A stretch of DNA of 6,667 nucleotides from Dehalococcoidia bacterium (GTDB lineage Bacteria > Chloroflexota > Dehalococcoidia > GIF9 > AB-539-J10), in NCBI GenBank assembly GCA_023229725.1, contig JALNYR010000138.1, forward strand, positions 1 through 6,667, read 5' to 3'. Both the position numbers and the translations under genes were made by a program. The notes under the pieces were generated by a model, which saw only the letters and a list, made by a program, of their open reading frames with translations, ran no database searches and was not told the DNA's origin. Positions 5,257-6,667 of the stretch are shown one piece after another (positions within the stretch are counted from its first letter, which is position 1; each line of letters begins with the position of its first letter).

Positions 5257-6243
5257 ATGACTGAGAACACCGTCTACTTCACTCGACGGGAGGACGACAT
5301 ATCGGGCGCATTGCGGACGCTGGGGGTGGCGCGCTTCGCGGGCGCGTCCGTCCCCATCAAGCTGCACATGGGCGAGCCCGGGAATCCGTATGCCATCCGG
5401 CCTGCCCTCGCCCGCGTTGTTGTGTCGGCCGTCCTCGATGCCGGAGGCCGCCCCTTCCTGTTCGACACGACCGTGGCGTACCCGGGCGAACGGTCGAGCC
5501 GCGACGGCTACGAGCGCGTCGCCAGGCGGCACGGCTTCACGAAGGCAAACGTGGGGTGTGATGCGGTGATAGGTGACCGGGGCGTCAAGACGGTTGAGTC
5601 AAGCGCGGCGTTCGAGGTTGCCGCTGCACTGCACTCCACCACGTGCATGCTGGTGCTCAGCCACGTGAAGGGCCATATCCAGGCGGGATTCGGCGGCGCC
5701 ATCAAGAACCTCGGCATGGGCGGCGTGACAAAGGCAAGCAAACGGCTCATTCACCACATGGCAAGGCCGGTCCACGACGCGGCATCCTGCACGCTGTGCG
5801 GGCTGTGCCGGGCGGCGTGCCCGTCTGCCGCACTTTCCGTCGACACCGAGTGGCACTTCGACGCTGCCGCATGCGAAGGCTGCGGCAAATGCGCCCTCGC
5901 ATGCCCCACGGGAGCGCTCCGTTTCGAGGTGATGAGCCTCGCCCGGGGGCTCGCTATGAGTGCACGCGCATGCACGAGAGGGAAGGACGTCCTCTACGTC
6001 AGCTCGCTTCACAATATGGCCGCCAACTGCGACTGCGACTCGAATCCGGGCCGAATCATCTGTCCTGATATCGGCTATCTCATCGGGAGCGACGCGGCAG
6101 CCATCGATGCGGCGGCGCTCGACCTCGTCGACCGGGTGAAGCCGGACGTCTTCAGGCAGTGCACCGGCGTCGACCCGAGGGACCAGGTCCGGGAGGCCGT
6201 CTCACTCGGCATGAACGACCGCTACGCGCTGCAGGAGCTGTAG
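5257..6243 (+). CDS. DUF362 domain protein with two 4Fe-4S ferredoxin motifs
   Basis: The 328-residue protein has the DUF362 pattern. It starts with a region containing KLHMGEPGN (35-43), followed by FLFDTTVAYPGER (67-79), LVLSHVKGHIQAGFGG (132-147), the hallmark AIKNLGMGG (148-156) and, near the end, DIGYLIGSDAAAIDAAALDL (271-290). Inserted in the middle is a ferredoxin module with two classic clusters: C178, C181, C184 and C188, then C206, C209, C212 and C216. A CDC pair (258-260) before the final motif is also typical. All eight cluster ligands are present, so it should bind two 4Fe-4S centres and transfer electrons. The function of the family is not settled. No signal peptide is seen, so it is probably cytoplasmic. 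It is divergent from a nitroreductase and could supply it with electrons, but that is inference. It ends 15 bases from the convergent dehydrogenase gene. Confidence 0.9.
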   Translation: MTENTVYFTRREDDISGALRTLGVARFAGASVPIKLHMGEPGNPYAIRPALARVVVSAVLDAGGRPFLFDTTVAYPGERSSRDGYERVARRHGFTKANVGCDAVIGDRGVKTVESSAAFEVAAALHSTTCMLVLSHVKGHIQAGFGGAIKNLGMGGVTKASKRLIHHMARPVHDAASCTLCGLCRAACPSAALSVDTEWHFDAAACEGCGKCALACPTGALRFEVMSLARGLAMSARACTRGKDVLYVSSLHNMAANCDCDSNPGRIICPDIGYLIGSDAAAIDAAALDLVDRVKPDVFRQCTGVDPRDQVREAVSLGMNDRYALQEL

Positions 6244-6258
6244 CGCTCCGACGGCCGG

Positions 6259-6667
6259 CTACCAGAGCGTCGACCCGCCATCGACCAGCAGGGTCTCGCC
6301 GGTGACGAAGTCAGAGGCTTCGGATGCCAGGAACACGGCGGCGCCGACGTGGTCGGTGGGTGCACCCATCCTCCCCATCGGTATCGAGTCTATTCTCGCC
6401 TGCAGGTCGGCCGGGTGCTCGGCGAAGTACTGCCGGTTGAACTCCGTGATGGTCGGACCCGGGCCAACGGCGTTCACATTCACTCCGTACTTGGCCCACT
6501 CAAGAGCGAAGGCGCGTGTGAGATGGGAAACGCCTGCCTTCGATACGCAGTAGGCGGAGCGGAGCGGCTGAATCACGCGGGACACGTTGGACGAGACGTT
6601 GATTATCTTGCCCTTGCGCTGCGCAATCATGTGACGGCCAACGTCACGGCAGCAGAGAAAGACGCCC
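6259..6667 (-). CDS. Short-chain dehydrogenase/reductase, C-terminal part; N-terminus beyond the window
   Basis: About 136 residues are visible, with the frame open at the right edge; the NAD(P)-binding glycine motif and first strands are missing because of the window limit. An internal ATG at 6630 is not the true start: the residues before it read GVFLCCRDVGRH, the normal family sequence. The classical SDR catalytic set is present: serine in IINVSS, then 13 residues later tyrosine in SAYCVSK (Tyr codon near 6550-6552, Lys near 6538-6540). Next come ALEWAKYGVNVNAVGPGPT, the usual cofactor and substrate loop, and the C-terminal SDFVTGETLLVDGGSTLW. FabG-like oxidoreductases of this type interconvert alcohols and ketones with NAD(P)H. 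The substrate cannot be told. It is convergent with the DUF362 gene with only 15 bases between. Family is certain, function generic. Confidence 0.92.
   Translation of the reverse strand, partial: GVFLCCRDVGRHMIAQRKGKIINVSSNVSRVIQPLRSAYCVSKAGVSHLTRAFALEWAKYGVNVNAVGPGPTITEFNRQYFAEHPADLQARIDSIPMGRMGAPTDHVGAAVFLASEASDFVTGETLLVDGGSTLW

Noticed and set aside
6234..6249. Small hairpin GGAGC/GCTCC over the DUF362 stop codon as a terminator
   Set aside because: Only 5 bp with no T run, and partly coding; too weak in GC-rich sequence to call.

Overview
This is a GC-rich bacterial window with seven protein-coding genes, two of them cut by the window edges. I see no RNA genes, insertion sequences, phage genes, CRISPR arrays or long repeats. 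The gene mix (phosphotriesterase-family hydrolase, stand-alone thiamine diphosphate enzyme, DUF1614 membrane protein, small nitroreductase, DUF362 ferredoxin-like protein, short-chain dehydrogenase) suits a metabolically versatile environmental bacterium. Chloroflexota (Dehalococcoidia-like lineages) is a plausible guess, but nothing in the sequence settles the phylum.

Layout. (1) Positions 1-916, minus strand: a BASS/SBF-type membrane transporter whose last residues lie beyond the left edge. (2) Positions 917-1091: a 175-base divergent intergenic region with a TATAAT box facing right. (3) Positions 1092-4534, plus strand: a three-gene cluster that is probably one operon. It holds a phosphotriesterase homology protein with a full set of six metal ligands, a 557-residue thiamine diphosphate enzyme of the acetolactate synthase superfamily, and a 217-residue DUF1614 membrane protein. 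The gaps are 41 and 12 bases, and a small hairpin spans the first stop codon. (4) Positions 4535-4583: a convergent gap with a 7-bp GC hairpin, probably a two-way terminator. (5) Positions 4584-5102, minus strand: a 172-residue nitroreductase. (6) Positions 5103-5256: a divergent intergenic region with candidate promoters in both directions. (7) Positions 5257-6243, plus strand: a DUF362 protein with two 4Fe-4S ferredoxin motifs. (8) Positions 6259-6667, minus strand: the C-terminal part of a short-chain dehydrogenase/reductase.

How they may work together. The operon suggests a small catabolic module: a metal-dependent hydrolase opens an ester or lactone, a thiamine diphosphate enzyme decarboxylates or condenses a 2-oxo acid, and a membrane protein of unknown role is co-expressed. 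The divergent BASS carrier could import an organic anion for it. The nitroreductase and the DUF362 iron-sulfur protein form a separate divergent redox pair. These links are inferred from gene order only. No recognised defence or mobile system is present, and most genes are ordinary members of known families. The main open question is the substrate of the three-gene operon.
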